Below the pieces are notes generated by a model. That model had not been told where the DNA came from and did not search any database. It saw nothing but the letters and a program-made list of their open reading frames with translations. From assembly GCF_030272615.1 (NCBI RefSeq), contig NC_081409.1, positions 472,558,573-472,622,572 of the forward strand: a stretch of 64,000 nucleotides of DNA, in the 5' to 3' direction. This stretch comes from Cryptomeria japonica (lineage: Eukaryota > Streptophyta > Pinopsida > Cupressales > Cupressaceae). The translations under genes were made by a program, and so were the position numbers. This document shows, one piece after another, positions 36,543 through 47,241 of the stretch. Positions within the stretch are counted from its first letter, which is position 1, and each line of letters starts with the position of its first letter.

Positions 36543-36754
36543 CCACTGTGTGTTAACACAGTGGATGGCTCACGGCTGAGCCACTGTGTTTACACACAGT
36601 GGGTGGCGCAGGAGGTACCGCACTGTGTGTAGACACAGTGGAACGGCCGCGCTCCGCCACTGTGTGTATACACAGTGGGCGGCGGTAATACCGTCCGCCA
36701 CTGTGTGTGCACACAATGGGCGGCACTGCCCGCCACTGTGTGTACACACAGTGG
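36543..36754. repeat. Six 22-bp palindromes CCACTGTGTGT/ACACACAGTGG in the Gy2 5' LTR
   Basis: Units start at 36543, 36581, 36620, 36657, 36698 and 36733, spaced 35-41 bp apart. Each is a nearly perfect dyad with half-site CCACTGTGTGT. The spacers are GC-rich, in strong contrast to the AT-rich LTR around them. A matching array is at 45960-46171. Confidence 0.92.
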
Positions 36755-36892
36755 CGTCCGGGGGAGCCCGCGCCACTACCCTCCGCTCCTTCCCTCATCG
36801 AAAACCCTTCGCCATGTCCATGGCCGCCGTGCCCTAATCCATCCCCGTACCTGCAATCACACACACACACACACAAAAATGTGGTATAAGAA

Positions 36893-36992
36893 ACCCTAAC
36901 CCATTTCGGGTTAGGGTATAAATTATTAAGAAATAAAACAAAGGTGAGTAATAAATATCAATGCAACCCTAACCCAATTTCGGGTTAGGGTT
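36893..36992. repeat. Two dyads of telomere-box-like ACCCTAACCC in the Gy2 5' LTR
   Basis: 36893-36902 ACCCTAACCC pairs with GGGTTAGGGT at 36908-36917. 36965-36975 AACCCTAACCC pairs with GGGTTAGGGTT at 36982-36992. Arms of 10-11 bp match perfectly across 5-6-bp loops. AAACCCTA boxes are a known plant promoter motif bound by telobox proteins; relevance here is inference. Both dyads are kept in the 3' LTR (46327-46351 and 46399-46426). Confidence 0.85.
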
Positions 36993-37810
36993 AGCATTTT
37001 ATGAAATAAGGAATTTCTTTTTTTAAAAAGAATTTTGAAATTTGATTTTAAGTTTTAATATTTTAATTAATAATTAGGGTTATTTAAATAATTGAATTAT
37101 TATATGCTTATATTCTTTAGAGAATTAAAATTTTAATATAGTTAATTCATAGGGGTTTAAAAATGAAGAGTTAATATAGTTGGAAACACTATACACTAAA
37201 TCAAATTAATTTATTTAATTAGTCAATAGATTTTCCTCAATTTAATTGTGGTTGTTAGGTTATATTGTACATGGGGAAAATCTAAAAGGAGAAATTGTAA
37301 ATTAATTTTATGAACCATAAGCCCTTGAGACCAGTTTTGGCCGGATTAAAATTAAATCGTCAAAATTAAGCGTTTAGGGAAATTAGAACTAGCTTTAGCT
37401 TAATATCGGATTTAGTGGGCAAATGGCATTATAGGAATTCGAACAATTATCGGTTGGATTTAAATAATACATTTGCGTGTGCATCAATTAATTTATAACA
37501 TTATCATTTTAAGGTCAGGAATGATTTAATACATTTAGATAACCAATTAACCCTCATTTTTAATTAGCGACAACTTAATTAAGGTAATTGAGCTAGCTAA
37601 CTAATCCGTGACACTAATTAATCTCCACCAAATAAAGTTGCTTGTTCGAGTTGGTTAATTAATCCCAAACTTAGTAAACAATTTTGTTTACATCCTAGAT
37701 AAGACAAAACTCTAATAAAGTTATTATAATGTAGGATATGTTGCAAGTTCATGTTGTCAAAAAAAAATTTGTTGTTTTGTTTTTGTGCCCAAAAGTTGGG
37801 CATAACATTT

Positions 37811-37822
37811 TGGTATCAGAGC
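37811..37822 (+). other. Primer binding site of Gy2 (tRNA-Met type)
   Basis: TGGTATCAGAGC, three bases after the 5' LTR, is the standard site pairing with the 3' end of initiator tRNA-Met in plant retrotransposons. Confidence 0.92.
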
Positions 37823-37959
37823 AAGGTTTCCAACACTAGGAACCTTTCTCCATTACGTTTCGCTTTAATTATCTAAATTAATCAAAAAATTTCCCAAAAA
37901 AAATATTAAAAAAAATTAAATTATTTATTTATTTATTTTATTTTTATTTTCTCATTAGG

Positions 37960-39390
37960 ATGCCTCCGACTACGCGACAAGCTCGCAAGTGCGGAAGGGG
38001 TCCTAAGCGTACACGTATGGCATGCGAGGATGTTGATAGGGAGGAATCGGTTCCAGAAGGGAACCCGGAAGCACCTCCCGAACCACCGGTTGACCCTAAC
38101 CGAGACATCTTGCTAGCTCTTCAGAACTTGATTGGGATAGTGCAGGATAGGCTTCCAGCAGTGGACCGTCATGCAGACAATCAGAACTCAGGGAGTCATA
38201 GGTCAGTAGATAGGGAATGGAGTAGGAGTCCACCTCCTAATCCCATAGAGGGTGAGGTAGAGCATGAGCTAGAGTCCGTTCACCTTCCCAGACCACCTCC
38301 AGTAGCAGCACCTGTGTACTTTGAGAGAGCACATCGGGAACCAGGAGATCTGATTAGAGAGGTTTTGTGCCTCCAGCCACCATCTTTTGGAGGATCTACT
38401 GACGAAGTAGAGGCTGAGGCATGGCTTTTGAGCCTAGATCGATGCTTCACATTGTGATCTTATGAAAGCAATCTGAAGGCATGAGTTGCAGTCCACCTTC
38501 TGAGATCGACAACCTCCACATGGTGGAAGCAGGAGGAATTCAAGTGTGGACTCACTGCAGATACCATCACATGGGAAATCTTCACAGAGAGGTTCAAAGA
38601 GAGGTACCTATCAGAGCACTTTAGGCAACATCAGATTGATGAGTTCCACGACCTCTAGTAGAAGGGTCTCTCAGTGACCCAGTACGAGAGTAAGTTTATT
38701 GAGCTCCTACCTTATGTAGATTACCTGAAGGATGAGAAGTTGCTCATCAACCGTTTTGTTAGGGGACTTAATGCTGGGATAGCAGGACCAGTGAGGATGT
38801 CCGCTCCAGGAAGCCTTTGGGTTGCCATAGAGAAGGCCCTTATAGCCGAGGAGATTCAGATCAGGCCACAGGACACGAGGGATCGGTTCCAGAACTGAAA
38901 CCCGGCTCCCAAGTCTTTCGGGTTTCAGAAACCCCATTGGAAAGGCAACCACAGAAATGTTTCGGGGTCCTATAAACCCCCTCCTCCACAGTAGTCATAG
39001 CAGAGTCAAAGACAGAGGCCCCCTCAGGGATAGTAGGGCTACAGGCCCAGGCAGTGGCAGTCACAGGGTCCTAGGCATGACCAGAGAGCACAGGGTACAT
39101 ACACACCCCCGACACGGGCTCAGCAGTCCTCCAGGGGTGGGTACAGTGGTTCTAGTCGGACAGGTGGGCATCCTTTTTCTAGGCCTCAGGGCGTACAGTT
39201 CCAGGCACGTGGTGCTTGCTTCACGTGTGGAGCCATGGGGCACATGGCGAGAGAGTGTCCACAAGGTCAGATGATAGGAAATCAGAAGATGGCAACATCA
39301 GAGCCTATAGTTGGGGATATGGGCAAGTCCCATAGAGTCTTCATAGCGGTTGACAACCACCAGGTAGAGCACTAGGCCACAGTCATTTTG
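37960..39390 (+). pseudogene. Gy2 gag, one frame with TAG/TGA stops
   Basis: The start ATG at 37960 (MPPTTRQARKCGRGPKRTRM) is 137 bp after the PBS. The N-terminal part is Pro/Glu-rich. The Gag core follows, with FGGSTDEVEAEAWLLSLDRC, then in the same frame TWWKQEEFK and RYLSEHFRQHQ, and FVRGLNAGIAGPVRM. A Gln-rich linker leads to an intact CCHC knuckle, CFTCGAMGHMAREC (39217-39258), for RNA binding. In-frame stops are TGA at 38455 and 38896, and TAG at 38656, 38659, 38992, 38998, 39031, 39034 and 39373. A single-base shift near 39390 separates gag from protease. Confidence 0.9.
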
Positions 39391-40720
39391 AGGCTGCAAG
39401 TAAGATCAGAGGTAGCAGTATTTCTATATTATTTGACTCAGGAGCGACTGACTCCTTTATATCTCCATTGGTTGTGGAGTGTTGCGGGCTAGTGGTAGTA
39501 AGGCAAAGTGTCAGCTGGGAAGTGGAGTTAGCTTCAGGGGCTAGAGTGTCAATGGATTCAGAGATTAGGGGATGTTCGCTCTAGATTGGTAATACCACCA
39601 CCTTAGTAGACCTTAGAGTTATGCCACTCAGATCTTATGGCGTCGTACTTGGCATGGATTGGCTTTACGCCCACAGAGCCAAGATGGATTGTCGCTTGAA
39701 AAAGATTGAGTGTGAGGATGATCATGGTGCTCCCATAGTAATCACTAGGATTCATAGACCCGTGTCTCTTCATATGATATCCGCTATGCAGCTTAAGCGG
39801 AGCATGCAGAAGGGATGCTAGTTGTTTGCTATTACGATTAGTGATAGAGAGGAAGAAAATGAGAAGGAGCCTTCTATAGATGATCATCCCATACTTGAGG
39901 CATTTGCAGATGTGTTTCCAGCTAAGCTACTCGGTATGCCGCCTAGCAGAGAGATTGACTTCCACATAGATCTGGTATCGGAAGCTAAGCCAGTTTCAAG
40001 AGCACCTTATAGGATGACCACTCATGAGCTTAATGAGCTCAAGATGCAGCTAGAGGAACTCTTAGAGAAGGGTCACATTCATCCTAGCGTCTCCCCTTGG
40101 GGTGCACTAGTCATCTTCATGAAGAAGAAGGACGGATCCCTTCGGTTGTGCATGGATTATAGGCAACTGAATAAAGTAACCATCAAGAACCGCTATCCCT
40201 TGCCGAGGATCAATGAGTTGTTTGATCAACTTCAGGGTGCTAAAGTGTTTTCCAAAATAGACTTGAAGTCAGGATATCATTAGTTGAGGATTGTGGAAAG
40301 TGATATCCACAAGACCGCGTTTCGCACCAGATATGGCCACTACGAGTTCATTGTGGTCTCATTTGGTCTTACGAATGCTCCAGCTATATTCATGAGCCTC
40401 ATGAACGGGGTATTCCGCACCTTCCTCGACCGAATTGTGATTGTGTTCCTCAATGACATATTGATCTATTCCCAGAATGAGAAGGAGTATGAGGAGCATT
40501 TGAGGAGGTTTTGTAGTGTTTGAGGGACAACCAGTTGTTTGGCAGTTTGTTGAAGTGTGCTTTCTTTAGATCAGAGGTCAAGTACCTAGGGCATGTTATT
40601 TCTAGTGATAGGATCTCAGTTGACCCATCAAAGATCAGAGCCATTATGGATTGGCTGGTGCCTACCAGTGTGATAGAGGTCAGGAGCTTCATGGGTTTAG
40701 CAGGATACTACAGACGCTTT
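39391..40720 (+). pseudogene. Gy2 protease and reverse transcriptase
   Basis: The protease active site LFDSGATDSFIS is intact (catalytic Asp at 39435-39437). RT follows in frame, with [59 protein letters not shown] and KIDLKSGYH. The catalytic pair is changed: VFLNDIL carries Asn (40452-40454) where the first Asp of the xxDD box is required, so the enzyme is dead. TAG stops lie at 39582, 39819 and 40281 (right after SGYH, where Gln is invariant). Near 40509 one base is lost, and the restored frame has a TAG at 40514. The thumb continues with [18 protein letters not shown]. Confidence 0.92.
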
Positions 40721-41281
40721 GTTGAGGGATTTTCCAGAGTTGCACACCCCATCACATCCCTCCAGCGAAAAGGGAAGAAATTCGAGTGGATAGAGAAGTG
40801 TGAGAGGGCTTTTCAGGATCTAAAAAGGGAACTTACTAGTGCACCTATTCTTATTGTGCCAGACCCCACGGCCGACTTCATGGTATGCACGGATGCTTCC
40901 TTAGATGGATTGGGAGCAGTTCTTATGCAGGAGGGTAGGGTTATAGCATACGAGTCTAGGAAACTTAAGACTCATGAGCTTAACTACCCTATGCATGACC
41001 TAGAGCTTACAGCAGTTGTACATGCACTTGTGAGGTGGAGACACTTCCTTTTAGGTCATCATTTCGAGCTTCATTCAGACCATCAGAGTTTGCAGTACAT
41101 CTTCACCCAGCCTAACCTTAATGCACATCAGAGGAGATGGATGGAGTTCCTTTGTGAGTATGATTTTGATGTCCACTACATCAAAGGGAAGGAGAGCGTG
41201 GTCGCAGATGCCCTAAGTAGGAGACGACATGAGGTTTACACCATATCCATGAGCACAGATTTGAGAGACCGTATTTTGTAG
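40721..41281 (+). pseudogene. Gy2 RNase H
   Basis: The domain is open throughout. It carries the catalytic Asp in [16 protein letters not shown], Glu in [19 protein letters not shown] and Asp in [13 protein letters not shown], ending [14 protein letters not shown]. It belongs to the gypsy RNase H family and directly follows RT. A TAG ends the segment at 41279, where integrase continues in the same frame. Its acidic residues look complete, but it cannot be made as part of a polyprotein because of upstream stops. Confidence 0.92.
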
Positions 41282-42727
41282 CGATTGCCAGAGGATGGAT
41301 GGTATCTAGAGGTTTGTCAAAGGATCCGAACTTAGAAGGCCCTGGAGGGGAAGTTTGTGGACTACTCTTTAGAGTCTGATGGTTTATTACGCCATAGAGG
41401 GCACATCTATGTACCCTCTCCTGGGGGTTTGCGAGATTTCATTATCATGGAGGCTCATAGAGCTCCTTATGCAGCGCATCCTGGGGTTAAGAAGATGCAT
41501 GCTGACTTGAGGCAGTTATATCATTGGCCAAGAGTGCGGCAGCTTGTCGCCGAGTTAGTAGCCCGATGCCTTGAGTGTCAGAGAGTCAAGGTAGAGCATT
41601 ACGATCCAGGTGGGTTACTCTAGTCCCATGCTATACCAGAGTGGAAGTGGGATACTATATCCATGGACTTCATCATTGGTCTTCCCATGTCATCTCGTCG
41701 CCATGATGCTATCTTGGTGACAGTTGACAAATTGACCAAAGTGGCCCACTTCTCACCAGTCTGGACTACCTTCACAGCCCCAGCAGTGGCACAGGTGTTC
41801 TTGCGAGACATTATCAGGCTTCATGGTGTTCCATGCAAGATTATTTCTGATAGGGATTCCCTCTTCACTTCTTCCTTTTGGAAGGCATTGCAGGCGATGT
41901 TGGGCACCAAGCTCAATTTCAGCACAGCCTATCATCCAGAGACAGATGGACAAACAGAGCGGGTTAACTAGGTGTTAGAGGATATGCTTCGCATGTACAT
42001 CATAGATCATCAGACCCGATGGGAGGAGTACCTGAATTTAGTAGAATTCGCCTATAATAATGGGCATCACACTTCTTTGGGGATGCCACCTTTTCAGGCT
42101 TTGTACGGCAGACCATGCAGGTTACCTTTGAGTTGGGACCGTATTGAGGATAGAGTGGCCATAGGCCTTGAGATGGTCTGTGATATGGAGCAGTAGGTAA
42201 TTCTGATTAGACAGCACCTTAGAGAGGCACAGGATAGGCAGAAGAAATATGCAGATGCAAAGAGGATAGACCAGAGTTACATGGTTGGAGACAGAGTTTT
42301 TCTGAGAGTGCGACCGCATAAGAGTCTGATCCACTATGGAAAGGGTTCTAAGCTCACACCTCGCTTTGTCGGACCTTTTGAGATCCTTGAGGGGATAGGA
42401 CCAGTTGCGTATCACCTAGCTTTGCCACCTAGCCTGTCACGCATCCACGATGTGTTTCATGTGTCAGTTTTGAGAAAGTATATCTATGATGAGTCTCATA
42501 TTTTAGATTGGGATGCCTTGCAGGTGGAGTCAGATGGGCAGCTAGCTTTGGAGCCCATTAGCATTTTGGCTCACCGGACGTTGACCCTTCAAGGTCGAGA
42601 GCTGGACTAGGTTAGGGTCCAATGGGATTGCTATGATGAGGTTACAACTTCATGGGAGGATGCAACACGTATGAGATCACAGTACCCTCATCTTTTTGAT
42701 GAACTCCAGGAGGACGTTCATGCCTAG
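41282..42727 (+). pseudogene. Gy2 integrase with C-terminal chromodomain
   Basis: The HHCC zinc domain is intact: AHRAPYAAHPGVKKM, then LVARCLECQ. The core triad is kept in TISMDFIIGLP, KIISDRDSLFTS and YHPETDGQTERVN. The GPFEILEGIGPVAYHLALPP and IHDVFHVSVLRKY motifs follow. The end (about 42540-42720: LEPISILAHRTLTLQGREL, then VRVQWDCYDE...TSWEDA, then SQYPHLFDEL) is a chromodomain, which in chromoviruses steers integration to marked chromatin. In-frame stops are TAG at 41333, 41621, 41969, 42194 and 42608. The natural stop is TAG at 42725. Confidence 0.93.
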
Positions 42728-42737
42728 AGGGGGAGGG
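42725..42737 (+). other. Polypurine tract of Gy2
   Basis: TAGAGGGGGAGGG directly abuts the 3' LTR and overlaps the pol stop codon. It would prime plus-strand DNA synthesis. Confidence 0.88.
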
Positions 42738-45543
42738 TGTGAGGCCCTACCCCGACCCATCCTATCTCTTTAGTTATTTTCATATTGGAACTATTTTGGA
42801 TGCTAGTTTTGACACACTATGGATATAGAACTTTATATGGTCCCACGATTTTGGTAATATTGATATATATTGATGCTTCATTTCTATGCCTTGTGGTTAT
42901 AGAATATTATATGATCCTAGATTAGGGTAACATTGTGATGATGTATGTTATTTTCTGAATTTCAGGATTTGTTATAATGCTAGAAATATGTTTGCATATC
43001 TTGTAAATGGATCAAATTTTGAGGATTATGATGAATTGCTTTGATTTGTGATAAATCGTATTTTATAATGACAAGTCTTTGCAGAATGAATGTATTGTAT
43101 TCTAATTATGTATTTTATATTATATGAGGCTATTGGAAGTACTAATGTTTAAATTGAGATGTGCAAGAAATTATCCATGTGACCATGGAAATATAATGGA
43201 GAATCAAGCCTAGGCCTATGTGCGTTCGTAAAACCAGGGGTTGTCTATTTGGATAGGCAACACCCCGTATGTATTGTATTTTATTAGTAAATGTAAAATG
43301 TTGCATGAGTGTAAATTGTATTTATTGAATTGTTTAAATCATTTAAGGGACAATTGCCACATGTGTATTATGATGTGGAATTATTTTGTAGTGTCACTTG
43401 ACACCTATGTAGTATGTTGTGTTGGCAATTTGTCATATCACCTTTTTGGAGAGTTTTATTTTTGTTAATTGTTATATCTCCTAATTATCCTTGAAGGAAC
43501 CAAGAAATCTAGGTTAGTGAGCCACAAGGAGGGACAACTCAGAGCTGACCCGTAGGTTAACTTTAGGTGGACTTTCTGAGGGTCAAATCAACTCCTAGAG
43601 CCAATTTTAGAGCATTTATATTAGGCCTCATGGGGTACCTATGGGTGAAGGCCAAAATTGGCCATGTGTCTTTCCCTTAGGACTTGTTTAACCACCCAAA
43701 AAAGTAGTTTTCCCAAGATGGACGAATTTCATCTATAGGAGTGCCATCCTTGGTAGGATAACCTTCTTGAAGGGAGTAATCCCTCTTCCCCATTCCATTT
43801 CCCTTCTCTAGGTACCTAGGTTAGGGAGTGTGTAAGACCTAGGGAAGACCAATCTAATGGGGGATCCCTCACTCTATCCAAGAGGTTGGAATGAGTGAGA
43901 GAGGCCTTCTTAGGCTAGGAATGGAAGCTTGGTGAGCGAATCACCAACTCTCCATCCTTGGAGATTTTTGGGAGAAATTTTTGGAGGAAAAAAATAAAAC
44001 CAGTTTTAGGGATAGTAAATTTGGGGCTAAGGAATTGCAGAAAAGATTGAGGATTGGGTAGCTCTTCATCAAGCTTTCCCCTATATTTCCCTTGGAAATT
44101 CAAGCTTGGTGTTACTTTTCCCTCTTATGTAAATGTAAAAAAAAAATATGTTCTAGAATGCTTGAATGGAAATTGTTGTATTTCTTTATTTGTGTTGTAC
44201 TTTTAAAATCTATGTGACTTCTTGCTTATTTCTGTTTTATGTATTGTTGTGTTTGGGGAGTGTTCAAGACCATCCTTTCCTTGGGAGGATAGAATGGTCT
44301 TGGGGGTGGAAGGAGCTTGATAGCCCTTAGGGTGAGAGGCTCTCATTATGAGAGTGATCTCAAGGGTCTGTCCATGAGACCCTTGCTGCTTTTCTTTTGT
44401 GTTATTTCACTTGGGGGTCATAAGGGGGTGCAAATATGGCATGTTTGCCTTTTTGGGGGTCATAAGGGTGTAGGGATTAAGGATGATTTTTGGTTATGCT
44501 TTCATGGATGTCATGAGTTGGAAGTTCTATCTAGCAGATTTCTCCCCTAGGGTACTTGGTCCACTTCCACCCTAGTAAGGCATCACATTTTGTGATGGAG
44601 TTTCAGCTTGGGAAGGGATGTGTCTGTTGTGTTGATTTTCCCCTTTGCTTGTTGTATTGCTTGGTTGTAACCCCATCTATTTCTTGATTCTCCAAGCTCA
44701 GGGGTGGCTTCTGGTAAGCCTAGGCTGGGAGGTGAGCACCCCATGGTCACAACCCTAAAATTTTGTATGCAGGTTGCTCGGAAAAGAATCTAGGAGTTGC
44801 AGATTTTTATTCAGATTCAGACTTTCTATTTAGATGCAGAAAAGCAAAAATGTAATTTTATGGATTGTTGCAAAAAGAAAAAATGTAAATAAAGGGCTTT
44901 AAGTTGTTTTCTTTCATTTTCTGTATAAAGAAATGTACTATTGTACTTGAGTCCTCATTATTGGAATGAGGGAATCGGTTGAGTTATTCCCTCCCATTGT
45001 AATAGATGAATTTGTATTTGAAATGACTATGTGAAGAGTGCATTTTATAAATTTTTGAAATCTACAATGCTGTTGTAAATAAATTTAATTCTGTTTCATA
45101 ATGAGTTCCGTATTCTGTTTATTTCTGCAATTTTAAGTAAAGAAATATGTATTAAAAAAAAGAGAAGATGGGAGAAATGAAATGTGTGAATAAGTAAACT
45201 TCTGTAGTATTTGAATATTGTTATTTTGTTACTTTTATCTCTGTTTAGGCATAGCTGAAAACTAGTATTTAAACAAAGCAGATTGCTGTAGAAAACATGT
45301 TGCATAACTGTTAAAAAAAAAGAGATATCTTCTAAATGCTGCACATTGAAATAATACACACCTAGGAAATGAAATATTCAGTCAAAGCATAAGCTGTCAT
45401 TATTTTAACCCTTCCTACAAAGTTTTTAAATATAAAAAGAAAAGTAAGACTTATGTGTATTTCTGTTACAAAAAAAGTATAGGGGTTGCATGCTTATGTG
45501 TCAAAATTAATCAAAATAAGCTTCCTAACCCTATTAGGCTAAT

Positions 45544-45625
<82 letters not shown>

Positions 45626-45751
45626 TTGCATCTCAAAAATATACTCAATGGATACTTTAAAAAAAAAGGGGATATATGTATATATTCTGGTCATGGCAGT
45701 GTATATATATACATATAAATATATATTTATATATATATATAAATATATATT

Positions 45752-45784
<33 letters not shown>

Positions 45785-45880
45785 AAATATATATATAAAT
45801 ATATATATATAAATATATATATATAAATATATATATACATATACATATAAATATAAATATATATATATATATTTATATTT
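45544..45880. repeat. (TA)n run and TATAAATA repeats in the Gy2 3' LTR
   Basis: About 80 bp of pure TA (45544-45623), then, after a unique stretch of about 80 bp, irregular TATATAAATA units up to about 45880. Open frames of Ile/Tyr repeats over this area are artefacts. Confidence 0.9.
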
Positions 45881-45959
45881 TTATATTTTAAAAAAAATAT
45901 CATATAAAAATAAAACTAAGAAATAAAAAAAAAAAGGGAAATCGGGGGTACTGGCCGAG

Positions 45960-46171
45960 CCACTATGTGTTAACACAATGGACGGCTCACGGCCGAGCCA
46001 CTGTGTTTACACACAGTGGGCGACGTAGGAGGCACCGCACTGTGTGTAGACATAGTGGAATGGTCGCGCCCCGCCACTGTGTGTATGCACAGTGGGCGGC
46101 GGTAATACCATCCGCCACTGTGTGTGCACACAGTGGTCGGCACTGGCCGCCACTGTGTGTACACATAGTGG
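45960..46171. repeat. Palindrome array in the Gy2 3' LTR, partly decayed
   Basis: Same six units and spacing as at 36543-36754. Mutations now break the symmetry of several units: the first reads CCACTATGTGT / ACACAATGG, and the last has ACACATAGTGG. Confidence 0.9.
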
Positions 46172-47241
46172 CGTCCAGGGGAGCCCGCGCCACTACCCTC
46201 TGCTCCTTCCCTCATCGAAAACCCTTCGCCATGTCCATGGCCGCCGTGCCCTAATCCGTCCCCGTACCTATAATCACACACACACACACACACACACACA
46301 CTCTAAACAAAAATGTGGCATAATAAACCCTAACCCATTTCGGGTTAGGGTATAAATTATTAAGAAATAAAACAAAGGTGAGTAATAAATAGAAATGCAA
46401 CCCTAACCCAATTTCGGGTTAGGGTTAGCATTTTATGAAATAAGGAATTTCTTTTTTTAAAAAGAATTTTGAAATTTGATTTTAAGTTTTAATATTTTAA
46501 TTAATAATTAGGGTTATTTAAATAATTGAATTATTATATGCTTATATTCTTTAGAGAATTAAAATTTTAATATAGTTAATTCATAGGGGTTTAAAAATGA
46601 AGAGTTAATATAGTTGGAAACACTATACACTAAATCAAATTAATTTATTTAATTAGTCAATAGATTTTCCTCAATTTAATTGTGGACGTTAGGTTATATT
46701 GTACATGGGAAAAATTTAAAAGGAGAAATTGTAAATTAATTTTATGAACCATAAGCCCTTGAGACGGGTTTTGGCCGGATTAAAATTAAATCGTCAAAAT
46801 TAAGGGTTTAGGGAAATTAGAACTAGCTTTAGCTTAATATCGGATTTAGTGGGCAAATGGCGTTATAGGAATTCGAACCCTTATCAGTTGGATTTAAATA
46901 ATAAATTTGTGTGTGCATCAATTAATTTATAACATTATCATTTTAAGGTCGGGAATGATTTAATACATTTAGATAACCAATTAACCCTCGTTTTTAATTA
47001 GTGACAACTTAATTAAGGTAATTGAGCTAGCTAACTAATCCGTGACACTAATTAATCTCCACCAAATAAAGTCGCTCGTTCGAGCTGGTTAATTAATCCC
47101 AAACTTAGTAAAAAATTTTGTTTACATCCTATATAAGACAAAACTCTAATGAAGTTATTATAATGTAGGATATGTTGCGAGTTCATGTTGTCAAAAAAAA
47201 TTTTGTTGTTCAGTTTTTGTGGCCAAAAGTTGGGCATGACA

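Larger units (their letters stand above)
33452..37807 (+). repeat. 5' LTR of Gy2 (4,356 bp)
   Basis: It starts TGTGAGGCCCTAACCCGACC and ends GTTGGGCATAACA, with short inverted ends (TGTGAGGCCC / GGGCATAACA). No protein is encoded. Notable parts in order are the AGGACTTGTTTAACC region (34390), a long A/T-rich block, a (TA)n run at 36257-36298, a GC-rich palindrome array at 36543-36754, a CA run at 36860-36875, and two TTAGGG-type dyads at 36893-36917 and 36965-36992. Where transcription starts cannot be read from sequence alone. Confidence 0.93.
33452..47241 (+). mobile_element. Gy2: full-length Ty3/gypsy chromovirus with 4.4-kb LTRs
   Basis: The element is 13,790 bp, flanked by GAATA (33447-33451 and 47242-47246). 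It has LTRs at 33452-37807 and 42738-47241, a tRNA-Met PBS, gag, protease, RT, RNase H, integrase with a C-terminal chromodomain, and a polypurine tract. The chromodomain and very long LTRs fit the Tekay/Del group of plant chromoviruses. By eye the LTRs are well over 95% identical outside simple repeats, so it is younger than its neighbours. Even so, coding is destroyed by about 19 stops and at least two frameshifts. Confidence 0.95.
42738..47241 (+). repeat. 3' LTR of Gy2 (4,504 bp)
   Basis: It matches 33452-37807 end to end. The extra 148 bp come mainly from longer TA runs (45544-45623) and an expanded TATAAATA block (45710-45880). The palindrome array is at 45960-46171 and the ACCCTAACCC dyads at 46327-46426. 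Several differences from the 5' LTR are G-to-A or C-to-T, for instance in the first palindrome, where CTG became CTA and CAG became CAA. Confidence 0.93.

Noticed and set aside
36543-36754. Regularly spaced repeats resembling a CRISPR array
   Set aside because: Units are full dyads, spacers are short (13-19 bp) and similar to each other, the array is duplicated in the other LTR, and the DNA is plant nuclear.
36553-36899. Six open frames of 60-107 codons around the LTR palindromes
   Set aside because: GC-rich palindromes lack stops in several frames. The frames overlap on both strands and lie inside an LTR.
36893-36992. Interstitial telomere repeats
   Set aside because: Only single CCCTAAC-type units in inverted pairs, not tandem TTTAGGG arrays.
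37960-42727. TAG read as a sense codon (stop suppression) in Gy2
   Set aside because: Seventeen internal TAGs plus TGAs, frameshifts and a dead RT site fit decay much better. The natural end of pol is also TAG.
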